64,000 nt of DNA, from NCBI RefSeq assembly GCF_000364225.2, contig NZ_AQFT02000001.1, positions 5,142,001 through 5,206,000 of the forward strand. The letters are read 5' to 3'. The notes beneath the pieces are model-generated. The model had not been told where the DNA came from and searched no databases. It worked only from the letters and a program-made list of their open reading frames with translations. Below are positions 1 to 11,960 of this stretch, piece by piece. This DNA is from Eubacterium plexicaudatum ASF492 (lineage in GTDB: Bacteria; Bacillota; Clostridia; Lachnospirales; Lachnospiraceae). Position 1 is the first letter of the stretch. Every line of letters starts with the position of its first letter. The position numbers and the translations under genes were made by a program.

Positions 1-1
1 G

Positions 2-3000
2 ATTGAGAAAAATGGATCAGGTGAAGAAATAAATAAGAACCCACAAGAGGGAAAAGTAACAGAGGCAAGAACTTATGCAGGCGTTGTCTCAATGAATATA
101 AATTCTAAGCAGACTATTGGATACTATGGCACACTGGATGCTTCGCAATTTGGTAATGATGGTTTGCATTATACTGTTTTACCACAGGAAGTAAAAGAGG
201 CAGACGGATCAGGCAAATTGACATTGAAGAAGAAAGAATACAGTCAGACGGTTACAGAAGAAAAGCTTCTTAAAGATGCCAGTATCTGGTGTGTTGATAA
301 GATAAATAATACGGAATATGAAGTGGCTCCAAACGATCCGGGTACCACGATATCATGGATTTATACGGATACTAAGACCGGAAAAGAGTATGCGTCGGGT
401 TGGACAAAGCTTCCAATCGGAACATATAAATTGGAATGTAGTATTCAAGGAAATTATGAAGGTTCGATCAGTACAACTTTTGAAATTTCACAGTACAGCA
501 ATATTACCGGAACCGTAAAGGCATGTACAGATGATGATACAACAGATCATCAATATAATAAGAGACAGCATAAACCGGATACAACGGTGACAGTAAGAGA
601 TAAAGATAATAAAATTACTACACTGGTGCAAGGGACAGATTATAAAGTCACATATGAAGATAATATTAATGTAGTTAGAGATGCCAATGGTGATCCATTG
701 GAGAATGCGAAAGCGCATATCCGATTAAATGGAAGTTCATCAGACGATTGTATACTTACGTTTACAATAATGCCAAGAAAAATTAAAACGATAGGCAACA
801 GCAGTGTTGGTGAAGGTCTTACACTGGATGGTGCAACAGGTTTTAAACAGGAAAATGGGGTTTGGACGTATGAGTACAAAGGTAAAAATGGGCGTCCGGT
901 TCCGGATAAACTTAAATATGCAATCACATATAAAGGACAGCCTGATTATTTAGAGCTGGAAGAAGGAAAAGATTATACGGTTGAGAAAGAAAATGGTGAT
1001 CCATCTATCAGCAAACTTTTCGATGTAGATGGTAATCCTATCAGTTCATCAGGAAAATTGGATACAACTACGGAATATTATTTTAAGATATATCCGATGG
1101 GAAATTTTGCAGCTGAAAATGATGACTTTGTTCTTGCCGGACCTTTTAAATATTCAAAAAGAAGTCTGAAAGATAATGAGAAGGATTTAACGTGTAATTT
1201 TAATCCGGAATCATTGCCATATGCAAATAGAGATGATAATTTGGCAGATATTAAGACTTGGATAGAAGATCATTTGACGGTTACGGATAAAGGAGTCAAT
1301 CCGGCAGAAGATTTACTTGCGAAAGGAACAGATGCGGAACTGACAATTACAATTGATCCTTCTGATGACAAGAGAAGTACGGATGGAACAATTGCATTTA
1401 CAGTTACTGGCACCGGCAGCAATTATAAAGACTCTATTACTTGCAAACTGAATGTTGGTCGGAATATTGCAGATACCGAAGTGGTTGAAGATACCAATAT
1501 GGGAATCAACGCAAATAAGTTTACAAATAATGAACTCACATTGTCAGGTACCGAATATACGGCTTCCGGTTCTTCACCAGATGATCCGTATGAATTGAAC
1601 TTTGGTCATACATCGGGCTATGGAACAAATTTATACTATCCGGATCAAAACGGAGATGTTCTGTCGGTAGACGGAATAGCAAAGGGACACTACAAAATAG
1701 GAAAATTTGGAGTGCCGGATGCGAATAATGTAGTTTCAGTAACGCTCCAGGGTGTGAACGGATACTATGGAAAAGTAACGATTAAAATCAATGTAAAGAA
1801 AAATGATTTTAATAATACGGACTATCGGATTGTATTTCTTGAAGAAGTGACTTATGATGGCTATGAACATAAACCAAAGTTTAAGGTACAACATAAAGAT
1901 GCTTCAGGAAACTGGGTAGATTTGCCGGATACCTGTTACGACCACAAGACAGTAAAGTGGGATCGGCATACGGATGCCAGTGAACAATATGACGAAAAGT
2001 ATAAAGAAGACAAGTGGGCATTTGTGGAAATTGAAGGTTCCCATGGTTATGGAAAAACACTTAAGGGATATTTTCCAATTAAGCAGCGTCCTTTAAGTTC
2101 GTTAGATAGTAACGGGTTGTCTACCGGTGAAATGGACAGATGTTTTTCATTTAAAGAGACAGGCAATGTATTCAGTTTACCAAACATTCCATACGTTCCG
2201 ACAACAGATGTTGGTGATGGTAATGTGGTAAAAACGGTGGATGGTGCATGGCAACTTATTACGTTGTTTTTTACATCACCAAGAAATACATCGAAGTCAG
2301 TTGAGCTGGACGCCAATGATTTTGAGTTTTATTGTACGGGTACACAGCCATTGGTTGCTAATATAGATGCGGCCGGAAATGATACAAATGTGCGTACCGC
2401 ACCGGAGCATGGTGATGCATGGGCTGTGATTAAAGCAAAAAACAACAGCAATTACAAAGGGGTTATTATTCAAAAGTATGAAGTAACTAAAGTGGTTATT
2501 GAGGATAAGGAGTTTTCTGTTCTGTTTAATGATAAATGGCAGAGGTTTACCGGAGAACAGCTGCATCCGACATTTGATGTAGTACAGTATCCGGGTGGAG
2601 ACAAGACGAAACCATGGAAATATAAGTTAATAAAAGATAAAGATTATGAAGTAATATATGGAGACGATATTTTTGTCAGCAGCAATTATAAAAACGATGC
2701 AGGAAATAGTACGTATGTAATAATTAAAGGTATTGGTAATTATGCTACACTTGGCCAGACCGGTATGCGCGCAAATTATGTTATTTATGGCCGGTTAACA
2801 AAAGACATGAATCCGTTTGTTACGGCATCAAATGCTTATGTAGCGTATAATGGATATCCATCAGTTGGCGGCACCCCGACTCCGGGCGATGAATACAGAG
2901 CAACGATCACTTATAATGAAGATTTACGGCTTATGTATGAAAGCCTGAAATTGAGGTTTGAACAGAAACGAGCAGGATGTTCATATGGAGAGACAGGTAG

Positions 3001-6000
3001 TGATACTTTAACGGATGGTACGATAGCAGACAGATCCAGAAGCACTCCGATAACAATTTTGGTACCACCAGCAACGGAAGGGGAGTGTATCGTAACTGCA
3101 AATAGCCAAAAGAGTGTTGGACGGGGCATTATTACTATTGTCGGTCAGGGAAATGAGAAAGATACAGGTTTGTTCTCTGGCAGCGTAGATATACCGGTAA
3201 CAATTACAGCGAGTTTGAAGGGACTTACAGACAAGACGCCAGGACTGTGGGATAATAATAATGGCTCTAAGAGCATTGCAGTGACGGGATCTTCCATTAC
3301 AGCTACGAGTCTGCAAAATGCTTTGGCAGGTGCATTGAAGACGATTAATTTTGGTGGTAAACTGTTATATTACGGGGTAGATTATGAGTTTTCACCAGAT
3401 TCATTCCAACAGCAGGATTTGGCAATAGGTGAGAATAAGAAACTTGTGATTATACCTTCACAAAAAGCGAAAGATGAAGGCTATTTAACAGATGAGGCAG
3501 TTATCAGTTACAATCTTACTTCCAGTATTTCTGATGTAACACCAGGTGTGAAGATAGAACCTGAATATATTTATGCACATGGAAATGCATTGGTAGATTC
3601 AAAATGGGATTTTAAGATTACGGTAAATGGTGTAAATCTGAGTAATCCTTACGATTATACGGTTACGATTAAAGATAAGAACGGGGACATTATAGAGAGA
3701 GCTACAGAATGTGGTGATTATACGTATGTCATTGAAGGAAAAGGAAGTTATAGCGGCAGACTGCCTCAAGGTGAGTTTACGATTGTTCCATATGATCTTG
3801 GAAAAAATAAGGATAAGGTAAATGTAGTATTGAAGAAAACGCATGTGACTTATACCGGAAATATCGTATTGCCTGAGGTAGAAGGTGTGATTTTATCTGT
3901 TGGAAACAATATTGATAAGGAATTAAATGATCCCAATTTTAATGACGGAAAAATTATGGTGTGAGGAAAGGAGCCGGAGATAACAGTATCTATACAAACT
4001 GGACGGATACGAGTATTGTTGATGTTCAGAAACCTGTTGTTGAGATTTATGGAATAGGTAATTATACGGGTGTCGTGGAGAAAGAATATCTGATTGAGCA
4101 GAAAGATATTGCCTCGGATGATATTACGGTAGAAGATATACTTGGATATGATTACAATAATAATGAGCCTATCAAGCCATATCCGGATATTAGGTATATT
4201 GAGAGGTTAGCGAATCCGGACGGAGGAGATGACATTATCAATATTCTTCTAACATTACAAGGGGAAGAATATAATGCGGATAAAGCAAATTCCTATAAAA
4301 ACTGGGTGCAGGACGGAATACATTTTACGTATCAGTATCTGGATGATGTGCATACGGCAGGACACAAAAGAATTACGATCCGTGGAGTTGGTAACTTCAA
4401 AGGGTCCAGAGAAAAGACATATGAAGTCGGAAAGCTGAAGCTTGAGAATACAAAATTATCTTTCCTTTCAGAAGAGTCACCGGTATATGATGGTACTGAG
4501 CAAAAGCCAGCATTTAAGCTTAGCTATGGAAGCACAGATATTTTGACGTATATGAATGGAGCGATAAGCTCAAATTTCATAAGTGGTTCAAACGTAAGCT
4601 GTACATTTAAAAATAATGTCGAAGCATCTACGGAAAATTCGAAAGCAAGTGTAAAGATAGAAATTGTAGGTGATAGTGATAATTATGAGGGAGAAATTAT
4701 CGCATATTTTTCAGTTCTCCCGGCACCGCTCGAAAACCACGTACGGTTTATGTACCGTCCGGCCGGTTCCAATGCGGATGTAAATCTGAGCAGTTACAAA
4801 TTAAATCTGCCGTTTAAGGGTGTTGGCAGTCCGGTATATCCGGGTTATGCGGATACGGACAGAGAACTGGCAGAGGGTGAAATTGGTATGTACTACGATC
4901 ACCCACAGAAGGCAAACCATGGAAAATTCTTAGTCCCGGGAGAAAATTACTATAATAATCTGACAGCAGATGAAAACGGATTTAAGATTGAGTACAAATA
5001 TGTGGAACCGGATACGGATGATACGGATATTCGTGAAGAATACCGACGCGATACACCTGATTACGCTGGAAAAGTCAAAGTAACGATTACAGGTAGAAAG
5101 AATTATGCAGGCAGCGCTAGTTTCTGGTATTTTATTGGAGAAGATATCAGTACGGATGCAAAGATTAGCATATCACCTACAACAACCGTATTTAACGCAC
5201 AGAAGCAGTATCCGGAAGTTAAGATTACAGGCGTTGACAAGAATAAATGCAAGATTGGAAATTACCGAACCGAAGTGAAGGTAGAAAACCTGATCAAGCC
5301 GGATGATTTTATTAATGCAGGTGATTATTTTATCCGTGTGGAAGGTGATCCGACAAAGGGAACGTATGCAACGAAACCGGAGACACTTAAGTATACGATT
5401 ACTCCAAGAGCATTTTCCAACTCCCTTGTCATCGACGGCTTTAAACGTGAATATTCCTACACAGGCTACGATATCTGCCCGGTAGGTATATCCGTAACAG
5501 ACTATATTGACAAAATCAAATACAAACTGACCGAAGACGTAGACTATATATTAACTTATACAAACAACTTAAACGCAGGAACGGCATATATCAATATTAA
5601 AGGCCAGAACAATTTCAGCGGAACTGCAAGTGCAAACTTCCTGATTACAAGCTCTACAATCAGCAGCGGCGGTTCGAATGGCTGGAACAGCTTCCTGGAT
5701 CAGGGAACCGGAGAAATCTCGGGAGCTACGGCAGTTTCACCGAGTGATGTAAATATGTCGATGGATTCGATTGATGCAATGTACTATACGGGCAAACCGT
5801 TGTATCCGAAGATTTCGATTTCAGGCATGACGGAAAATATTGATTATACGGTTACATTCAGCAATAACGTTGAAGTCGGTACGGCCGTGGCAACGATAAA
5901 CGGCATTGGCAACAACACAGGAACGATTACCAAGAATTTCCGCATTATTGCACAGCTGTCGAAATGTACGATTTCACCGATTCCGGCACAGCAATATACG

Positions 6001-7179
6001 GGTTCCGAAGTAAAACCTTCGCTGACTGTAAAATGCGGCAACAGTATTTTGATGGAAGGAACGGATTATACCGTTACTTATTCCAATAATATTAATATCG
6101 GTACTGCGACTGCAACGCTTCGCGCGTTGAATAATGCAAACTACACAGGTACGACGTCTGTGAAGTTCAGTATCGGCAATGATGTAGGCGGATTTATTAT
6201 CAGCGGTTATGCACCGACTTATGCTTATACGGGCAAGGCAATTACACCGGGCGTAGTAGTAGAGACAGGCAGCAGAACGTTGACACCGGGTACGGAGTAT
6301 ACGGTATCGTATTCGAACAATGTGAATGCAGGTACGGCTACAATTACGGTAACGGGTGTCGGCAAATATTCCGGAAAGCAGACGGCAAACTTTATTATTG
6401 AGCCGAAGAGCATTCAGAGTTGTGATACGACGGATGTAAAAGACAGAACTTATACGGGTGATGCTTATACGCCGGATGTTACGGTAAGCGATGGCGGCAA
6501 GGTGCTGACCAAAGGTGTGGATTATACGGTAACTTATACGAATAATACGAATCCTGGTATGGCTTCCATTTTAATTCAGGGTACGAGCAGCAATTATTCG
6601 GGAACGAAGATTATCAGCTTTAAGATTTCAGCTGTTGCGGTCAAAGGACTGAAAGCTACAAATGTGAAGTACAACAGCTTGAAGCTGAAATGGACGAAAC
6701 AGGGATATGCGGATGGATATCAGGTCTGTGATTCCAAGTCCAAAGTTATTAAGACCGTAAAGACAAACAGCCTGACTATTACAGGACTGACAGCAGGAAA
6801 GACTTATAAATATAAAGTAAGATCTTATATCCGCAATGCGGACGGCACAAAATCTTATGGAGCATTCTCTTCCGTACTGAATGCAACAACGAAGCTTCGG
6901 ACTCCGACCGTTAAGGTTGTATCCAATGCAAAGGGGCAGGCGAGAATCAGCTGGTCGAAAGTGTCCGGTGCATCCGGCTATGAGATTTACTATAAGAAGT
7001 CTTCCGGTGCGAAGTATAAGAAGTTAAAGACTGTAAACAATCCGAATATCCGTGTATGTACCGTACGTGGTATGAAGAGCGGCGACAGGGCATATTTCCG
7101 TATTCGTGCATTCCGTAAGAACGGAAGCAAGAAAGTTTACAGTTCACTGAATCCATTGAAGGTTATTACGGTGAAATAA
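2..7179 (+). CDS. Giant repeat-rich surface/adhesin-like protein, 5' end outside window, one frameshift
   Basis: The frame is open from base 2, so the start and any signal peptide lie upstream; about 2390 residues are visible. The protein is built of many beta-rich modules. From about 5750 to 6640 there are roughly 80-residue repeats with the pattern YTG..Y.P.V.V, then DYTVTYSNN, then GTAT, then GxYSG. Two fibronectin type III-like domains follow (about 6640-7170), and the protein ends in VITVK with no LPXTG-like signal. Such proteins are typically extracellular in Lachnospiraceae; binding or structural function is inferred. The frame breaks at the A run 3949-3953: frame one stops at 3964 while the next frame is open from 3961. 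One extra A gives a continuous GKNYGVRKGAGD join, so I treat it as one gene. It lies 8 bases ahead of the sortase gene. The ligand is unknown. Confidence 0.75.
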
Positions 7180-7187
7180 GCAAAGGC

Positions 7188-8353
7188 ATGAGTGATAAAT
7201 ACAAAATAGGCGAATACGAATTTGATACCTATGAAGAGTATCTTGCGGCGCAGGAGGATGTAAAGAAAATTGACTTTCTGACGAAAGAACTGGATATTAC
7301 GGATCCCGATGTCGCCGTAAGGCTCTACACTCTGATCAGGAATAAGGAAATTGTGTTCCGCAGCAAGGTGGGACTTTCCTTTTCCTGGTATGTGACGGAT
7401 GTTCTGGCCCAAAATTCCCGGAAACTACTGGAAGAAAAGCGTCGGAAAGAAGAGCAGAAGCAGCAGGGGAAAAAGCTTGGCGTAGCAGGCGGTGTCTGCA
7501 TACTGGCAGCGGTTTTTTGTCTGGGATATTATGGTATTTCGCTCTGGCAGGAGCATTTGGAGAGTCAGGAGTTTGAACGTCTCCAAAATATGCAGAACCT
7601 GACCGGGCAGATCATTCATGATTCTTTTGCGGATGAAGAAAACGGTGCGGAGGCGGGCCGGGATACCGGTTCTGCGGATGCATCCGGTACAGATAAGAAA
7701 GCGGCAAAGAAAAAAGGAGCGGAACAGGTTGACAAAAGCAGGCGGAAAAAAAGATTGATCCGGCTGATTTGACCGTTTTAAAGAAATACAAAGATTTGTA
7801 TAAGCAGAATAAAGATCTGGCAGGCTGGCTGTCAATTGAAGGTACGGTTATTAATTATCCGGTCATGCAGACAGGAAAGAAAAATCCGGATTTTTATCTG
7901 CACAATGATTTTGAAAAAAAAGAAAGTGATCACGGAACATTGTTTATTGATGCAAGGAATGATTTTGTGAACCGTGATACAAATCTGATTATTTACGGAC
8001 ATAACATGAGAGACGGCACGATGTTTGGCGGTCTGAAAAGTTTTATGGATCAAAAGTATTTTGACAGTCACCGCAAACTCGTATTTGATACGATTTATGA
8101 GAAAGCGGAGTATCAGATTGTAGCGGTCTGTCTGTCCAAAGTAAATTATCAGGATGACAAAGCATTCCGGTATTATAATTTTTTAAATGCCGAAAGTAAA
8201 GAAGAATTTCAGGCATTTCTGGCAAATATTCAGCAGTTGACCGTATTTGACCAGAAGATTGATATTTCGTATGGGGATGAATTGCTGACATTATCTACCT
8301 GTAACAGCTATATACAGGATGGCCGGCTGTTTCTCATTGCGAAGAAGGAGTGA
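7188..8353 (+). CDS. Class B-like sortase with cytoplasmic N-terminal domain (one frameshift)
   Basis: This is a membrane transpeptidase that attaches surface proteins to the cell wall. The first ~92 residues are charged and probably cytoplasmic. One membrane segment follows (about residues 93-115, GVAGGVCILAAVFCLGYYG), then a linker, then the sortase fold. The catalytic His is in IIYGHNMRDGTMFG, the Cys in LLTLSTC, and the Arg in DGRLFLIAK near the C-terminus. Two frames (7188-7772 and 7769-8353) are joined by adding one A to the A run 7746-7752, giving KKKIDPADLTVLKKYKDL. The restored length of about 389 residues is long for a class B enzyme because of the N-terminal domain. Its neighbours are a giant surface protein upstream and a protein with a TPKTG signal 5 bases downstream, which is its likely substrate. 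Confidence 0.85.
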
Positions 8354-8358
8354 CGCAT

Positions 8359-9854
8359 ATGAAAATTTCAAAATAAAACAGAGATTTGCCATTTTAATGA
8401 CATTGGCAATGGTATTATTCCTGATACCGTGTGAGAGCGTATTCGCATCGAATACGACAAATATGACAATCTCCGGCGGCGTACTGACTGCGTATAATGG
8501 CGGAGGCGGTGCGGTCACAATCCCTTCGGAGGTAACGTCGATCGGAGCGAATGCGTTTGCCGGCAAGCCGATCAGCAGTGTAAGCATTCCAAGCAGCGTA
8601 GGCAATATCGGCGACAATGCGTTTGCGAACTGTACCGCTCTTGCAAATGTAACGATTCCGGGTAGTGTCACAAATATGGGCAGCGGTGTATTTTCCGGCT
8701 GCAGTGCGTTGGGATCTGTCAGCATGCAGGCTTCGATCTCTTCCATTCCGGCTTCTACATTCAGTGGATGCCGTTCATTGTCAAGCATTGCGATATCAAC
8801 TGGTATAACAAGCATTGGCAGCGGCGCATTTTCCGGCTGCAGCAGTCTGAGTACGATGTCGATCCCTTCAGGCGTCAGCAGCATTGGCGACAGTGCATTT
8901 GCGAATTGTACCGCTCTGTCGGCAATTTCCATTCCGGCCAGTACGACCAATCTGGGCGGCAGTGCGTTGTCCGGCTGTTCGGCTTTAACGACGATTAATG
9001 TTGCATCCGGTAATTCTGCATATGCATCGGATGGCGGATGTCTGTATAATGCATCCCGTACAAGATTGATTATGGTACCGGTAGGCAGATCAAGTGTTGC
9101 GCTGAATTCTTCTACAAAGATTATTGGCAGCGGTGCATTAGCAGGCTGCAGCAGAGTTACTTCTCTGTCTTTGCCAAATGGACTGACGACGATTGAAAGC
9201 GGTGCGTTTACCGGAAGCGGCATTCATTCGATTACGATTCCGCGCTCGGTGACATCCATTGGTTCACAATCCGGATGGTCGCCGGACGTCATTACAGGTT
9301 ACAGCAATTCTGCGGCAGAGACGTTTGCGGCATCTGCAGGCTATGCGTTTAACAGCCTGGACGGCGGCAGCTCTTCGGACGACAGTGAAGATGAAGAGGA
9401 TGATTCTCCGGCAGGCAGTACAAGTGTGGATTTAAGTGAAGATACATCCGGTTCCGGCAGCAGCACAAATGATGATATTGATGAGGAAGGTGCAGGCAGC
9501 ACATCAATTGATTTGGGTGAATCCAATTCGGGCAGTGGATCCGGCAGTTCTTCGAATGCAGGCACGGGCAGTGGATCCGGTTCATCGTCCGGTACAGGCA
9601 CGACATCCGGCAGTTCCGGTTCCGCAAGTACGGCAGGCACATCTTCCGGCAGTTCGCAGGGCGCAAGTGCGACGGTACGTTCATCCGGCAGTTCCGGTTC
9701 CGCAAGTGCTACAGGTACGACGTCAGGCAGCCATACACTGGATGAGACTCCAAAGACAGGAGACGGCTCTATGGATCCGAAGCTGTTTTTGATATTCGGA
9801 CTCGTATTCATCGGGTGCGGTCTTGTTATTGTTGGTAAGAAACAGGGAGTATAA
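8359..9854 (+). CDS. BspA-type leucine-rich-repeat surface protein with TPKTG sorting signal (frameshift at codon 2)
   Basis: This is a secreted, wall-anchored protein. The start is the ATG at 8359 behind AAGGAG at 8345-8350; adding one A to 8362-8365 restores MKNFKIKQRFAILM followed by a hydrophobic signal peptide ending near ESVFAS. Several LRR_5/BspA repeats follow (about 8500-9290) with the pattern IGxxAFxxCxxLxxIxIPxSVTxIG. A Ser/Gly/Thr low-complexity wall-spanning linker occupies about 9430-9730. The C-terminus carries TPKTGDG, a hydrophobic segment (LFLIFGLVFIGCGLVIV) and KKQGV. TPKTG resembles the (S/P)PXTG motifs reported for the Clostridioides difficile class B sortase, which fits the sortase just upstream. 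The frame seen without correction begins inside the sortase gene and is not the true start. Confidence 0.82.
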
Positions 9855-9871
9855 TAGAACGATTGATAAAG

Positions 9872-9909
9872 GCATCTGGAGTGAGTCATTTCAGATGCTT
9901 TTTCTTTTT
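9872..9909 (+). terminator. Intrinsic terminator of the sortase/LRR operon
   Basis: GCATCTG (9872-9878) pairs with CAGATGC (9892-9898). It is followed by a T-rich tract interrupted by one C. It lies 18 bases after the stop of the LRR gene. Confidence 0.8.
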
Positions 9910-9928
9910 GTGTATATGATTGGGCCGA

Positions 9929-10080
9929 AACAGTTACTGTTCACACCTGCGGTGCTCACAGTAACAGAATCCGGCATATTGGAAGTTTGCCTGCGGCAAA
10001 ATGCCGGATTCCTGGCAGCGATTCTGTATTGGCCCCAGCAAAACAGCAGGTGTTCAGCTGGGGAGTGAACAGTAACCTGA
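9929..10080. repeat. Nested palindromic element, MITE/REP-like
   Basis: The outer arms GTTACTGTTCAC (9933-9944) and GTGAACAGTAAC (10065-10076) are perfect 12-base inverted repeats. Inside them, CACCTGC (from 9944) pairs with GCAGGTG (10046-10052), GAATCCGGCAT with ATGCCGGATTC, and TTTGCC with GGCAAA around a 3-base loop. The nested symmetry makes one long imperfect hairpin with no coding potential. It sits between a terminator and the next gene. It may be a small non-autonomous element or a structured RNA; I cannot tell which without genome-wide copies. Confidence 0.6.
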
Positions 10081-10380
10081 AACATACGGGTACAGGCAGC
10101 AGCTAATTTTTTTAATTGAAAATGAAATACCGGAATGGTAAAATATATTCGGATAGTCAGAGCAACACCGCATAATAGGGCAACGGAGGTAAAAACTGGC
10201 AGTACACCGAAAGCTGCGATTACACAGGGAAAAGAGCGGGAATATTGTAAAAAGGAAAGGAGGGAGAGAAAAGCAATTGTTACAGGGATTCATCAGCAGA
10301 CCCGCAGGAAGATACACCGATGCAGAAGGAAGGAAAAACTGTCGGAGATTATAAATAAATTAACAGGTGAGGGAAAAGTT
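10081..10380 (+). other. Non-coding upstream region of the chemoreceptor gene
   Basis: About 300 bases precede the chosen start at 10381. An open frame runs through part of it in phase with the gene, but its predicted peptide is basic and low-complexity and unlike the receptor family, so I do not extend the gene. A purine-rich stretch and a possible leader RNA are present. No riboswitch class could be matched with confidence. Confidence 0.4.
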
Positions 10381-11885
10381 ATGACATCGGAAAATGGCTT
10401 GAGAACAGAAACTGACACAGTAAAACGGGTAAACAGATTTATACTCATTATTATCACGATTATTGATACGTTTTTATTTTTTGGCTACATAGGTGATTAC
10501 AAACAGGGAAATATCAGCTTTAATTTTATGCTGATGGTTGTGATCTCAGTGGTTGTTTCTATGGCAGTCTGTTATATAACATATTTTCGCAAAAAAGACA
10601 GCCGGCTGTTTAAACATATTTCTATGGCAGGATATGTCATTGTATATGGAATGGCTGTATTTGGCGCGCAGAATGATCTTGTATTTATTATGGTATTTCC
10701 ATTGACGGTTATTTATATTTTATATTATGATTATAAACTGGTTTTAGCAATTGCATTTATATTTGGCGGGATTAATCTGGCGGATATCATTTATGTGTCG
10801 GTGATGCTTGGCCATGCGCATTCCGGCGCGGCACTGAATGGAATATCACTGCTTCTGCAGGGGGCTTCGATTGTTGTTTATATGACCGTTCTATGCGGTA
10901 CGACGCGTATTTCCAATGATAATAATACGAAGAAGATGGCGAGTATTCAAGAAGAGAAAGAGAAGAGTACGCAGCTTTTGGAAGAGGTGCTGAAAGTAGC
11001 TGCATCCGTAAAGGAAAACTGCACCGGGGCAGCGGAGCACATCAGACAGCTGAGTCAGTATGTGGAGTCCACGGTATCGGAACTGGATGGCATTGCGGAA
11101 GGGAACAGCAACAACGCGGACAGTATTGAGCAGCAGACCGTTATGACCGGCAACATTCAAAATATGATAAGAGAAACGAAGCAAATGTCGGATGAGATGC
11201 TTGCGATGGCAAAGAGTTCCGAAGGAGCCGTTCAGGAAGGGCGGCAGACGGTGGATCGCCTGCAGAGTCAGGCAGATCGGACAAGAGAAGCGAATGAGCA
11301 GGTCGTTTCCGCCGTTGCGAGTCTGATTTCCAATGCGGAAACGGTAGAAGAGATTACGGAACATATTTTTTCCATATCCAGCCAGACCAATCTGCTGGCG
11401 TTGAATGCTTCGATTGAAAGCGCCAGAGCCGGAGATGCCGGAAGGGGATTTGCCGTAGTGTCCGAGGAAATTCGCACGCTTGCGGATGAAACGAGAAATC
11501 TGACTGAAAGCATACGAGGCATTGTGGAGCAACTGAAAAATAATGCGGATGTGGCAAAGAATACGCTTAATCAGGTGATGACCGCTGCCGGTACGGAGTA
11601 TGATCTGATCAAAAATGCAAATGCACAGTTTGGAGAGATTGGAAGCCGTATGGATGGACTTCATGGAAATGTACAGGAGATTTATAAAAGATTGAAGATA
11701 TTTTGGAGTCCAATAATATTATTGTAGACAGTATTCACCATATTTCTGCGGTTAGTGAAGAGGTAACGGCAAGCACACAGCAGGCCGCGGAACTTGGAGC
11801 AGATACGAACAGGAAAGCAGAACAGGCAAGGGGACTGATGATGGGACTGCTTGAAACGGTAAAGACAATGGATAAGTATTTATAG
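10381..11885 (+). CDS. Methyl-accepting chemotaxis protein with multi-pass N-terminal membrane domain (one frameshift)
   Basis: This receptor/transducer signals to CheA/CheW, or acts as a membrane sensor. The start is the ATG at 10381 behind GGTGAGGG. The N-terminal ~175 residues hold about six hydrophobic segments and no periplasmic ligand-binding domain, so the stimulus may be sensed in the membrane. The cytoplasmic coiled coil contains the conserved signalling hairpin (SSQTNLLALNASIESARAG, then GRGFAVVSEEIRTLADET). The frame breaks at 11694, where one added G gives RLEDILESNNIIVDSIHHIS and continues to 11885. The restored length is about 502 residues. No other chemotaxis genes are in the window. 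Confidence 0.85.
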
Positions 11886-11906
11886 ATCAGGTATTTTCAT
11901 GTAAAG

Positions 11907-11943
11907 ATGCATTCGGATGATGGAAGATCCGAATGCATTTTTT
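11907..11943. terminator. Bidirectional intrinsic terminator
   Basis: ATGCATTCGGAT (11907-11918) and ATCCGAATGCAT (11927-11938) form a perfect 12-base stem, with T6 on the plus side. It separates the chemoreceptor from the convergent LacI-type regulator. Confidence 0.85.
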
Positions 11944-11960
11944 GCGTACGGTTAATGTCA

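Noticed and set aside
8291..9223. 310-residue open frame antisense to the LRR gene
   Set aside because: It mirrors the repetitive LRR codons; its product is a low-complexity Leu/Ala/Pro pattern with no ribosome site or relatives, whereas the sense protein has a signal peptide, repeats and a sorting signal.
9341..9889. 182-residue antisense frame over the Ser/Gly linker
   Set aside because: It is the complement of a simple-repeat linker and extends through the terminator; no support as a gene.
10140..10320. Possible c-di-GMP (GEMM) riboswitch before the chemoreceptor
   Set aside because: AGGGCAA and GAAAG fragments recall the motif, but the conserved GACGCAAAGC segment and the second stem could not be found.
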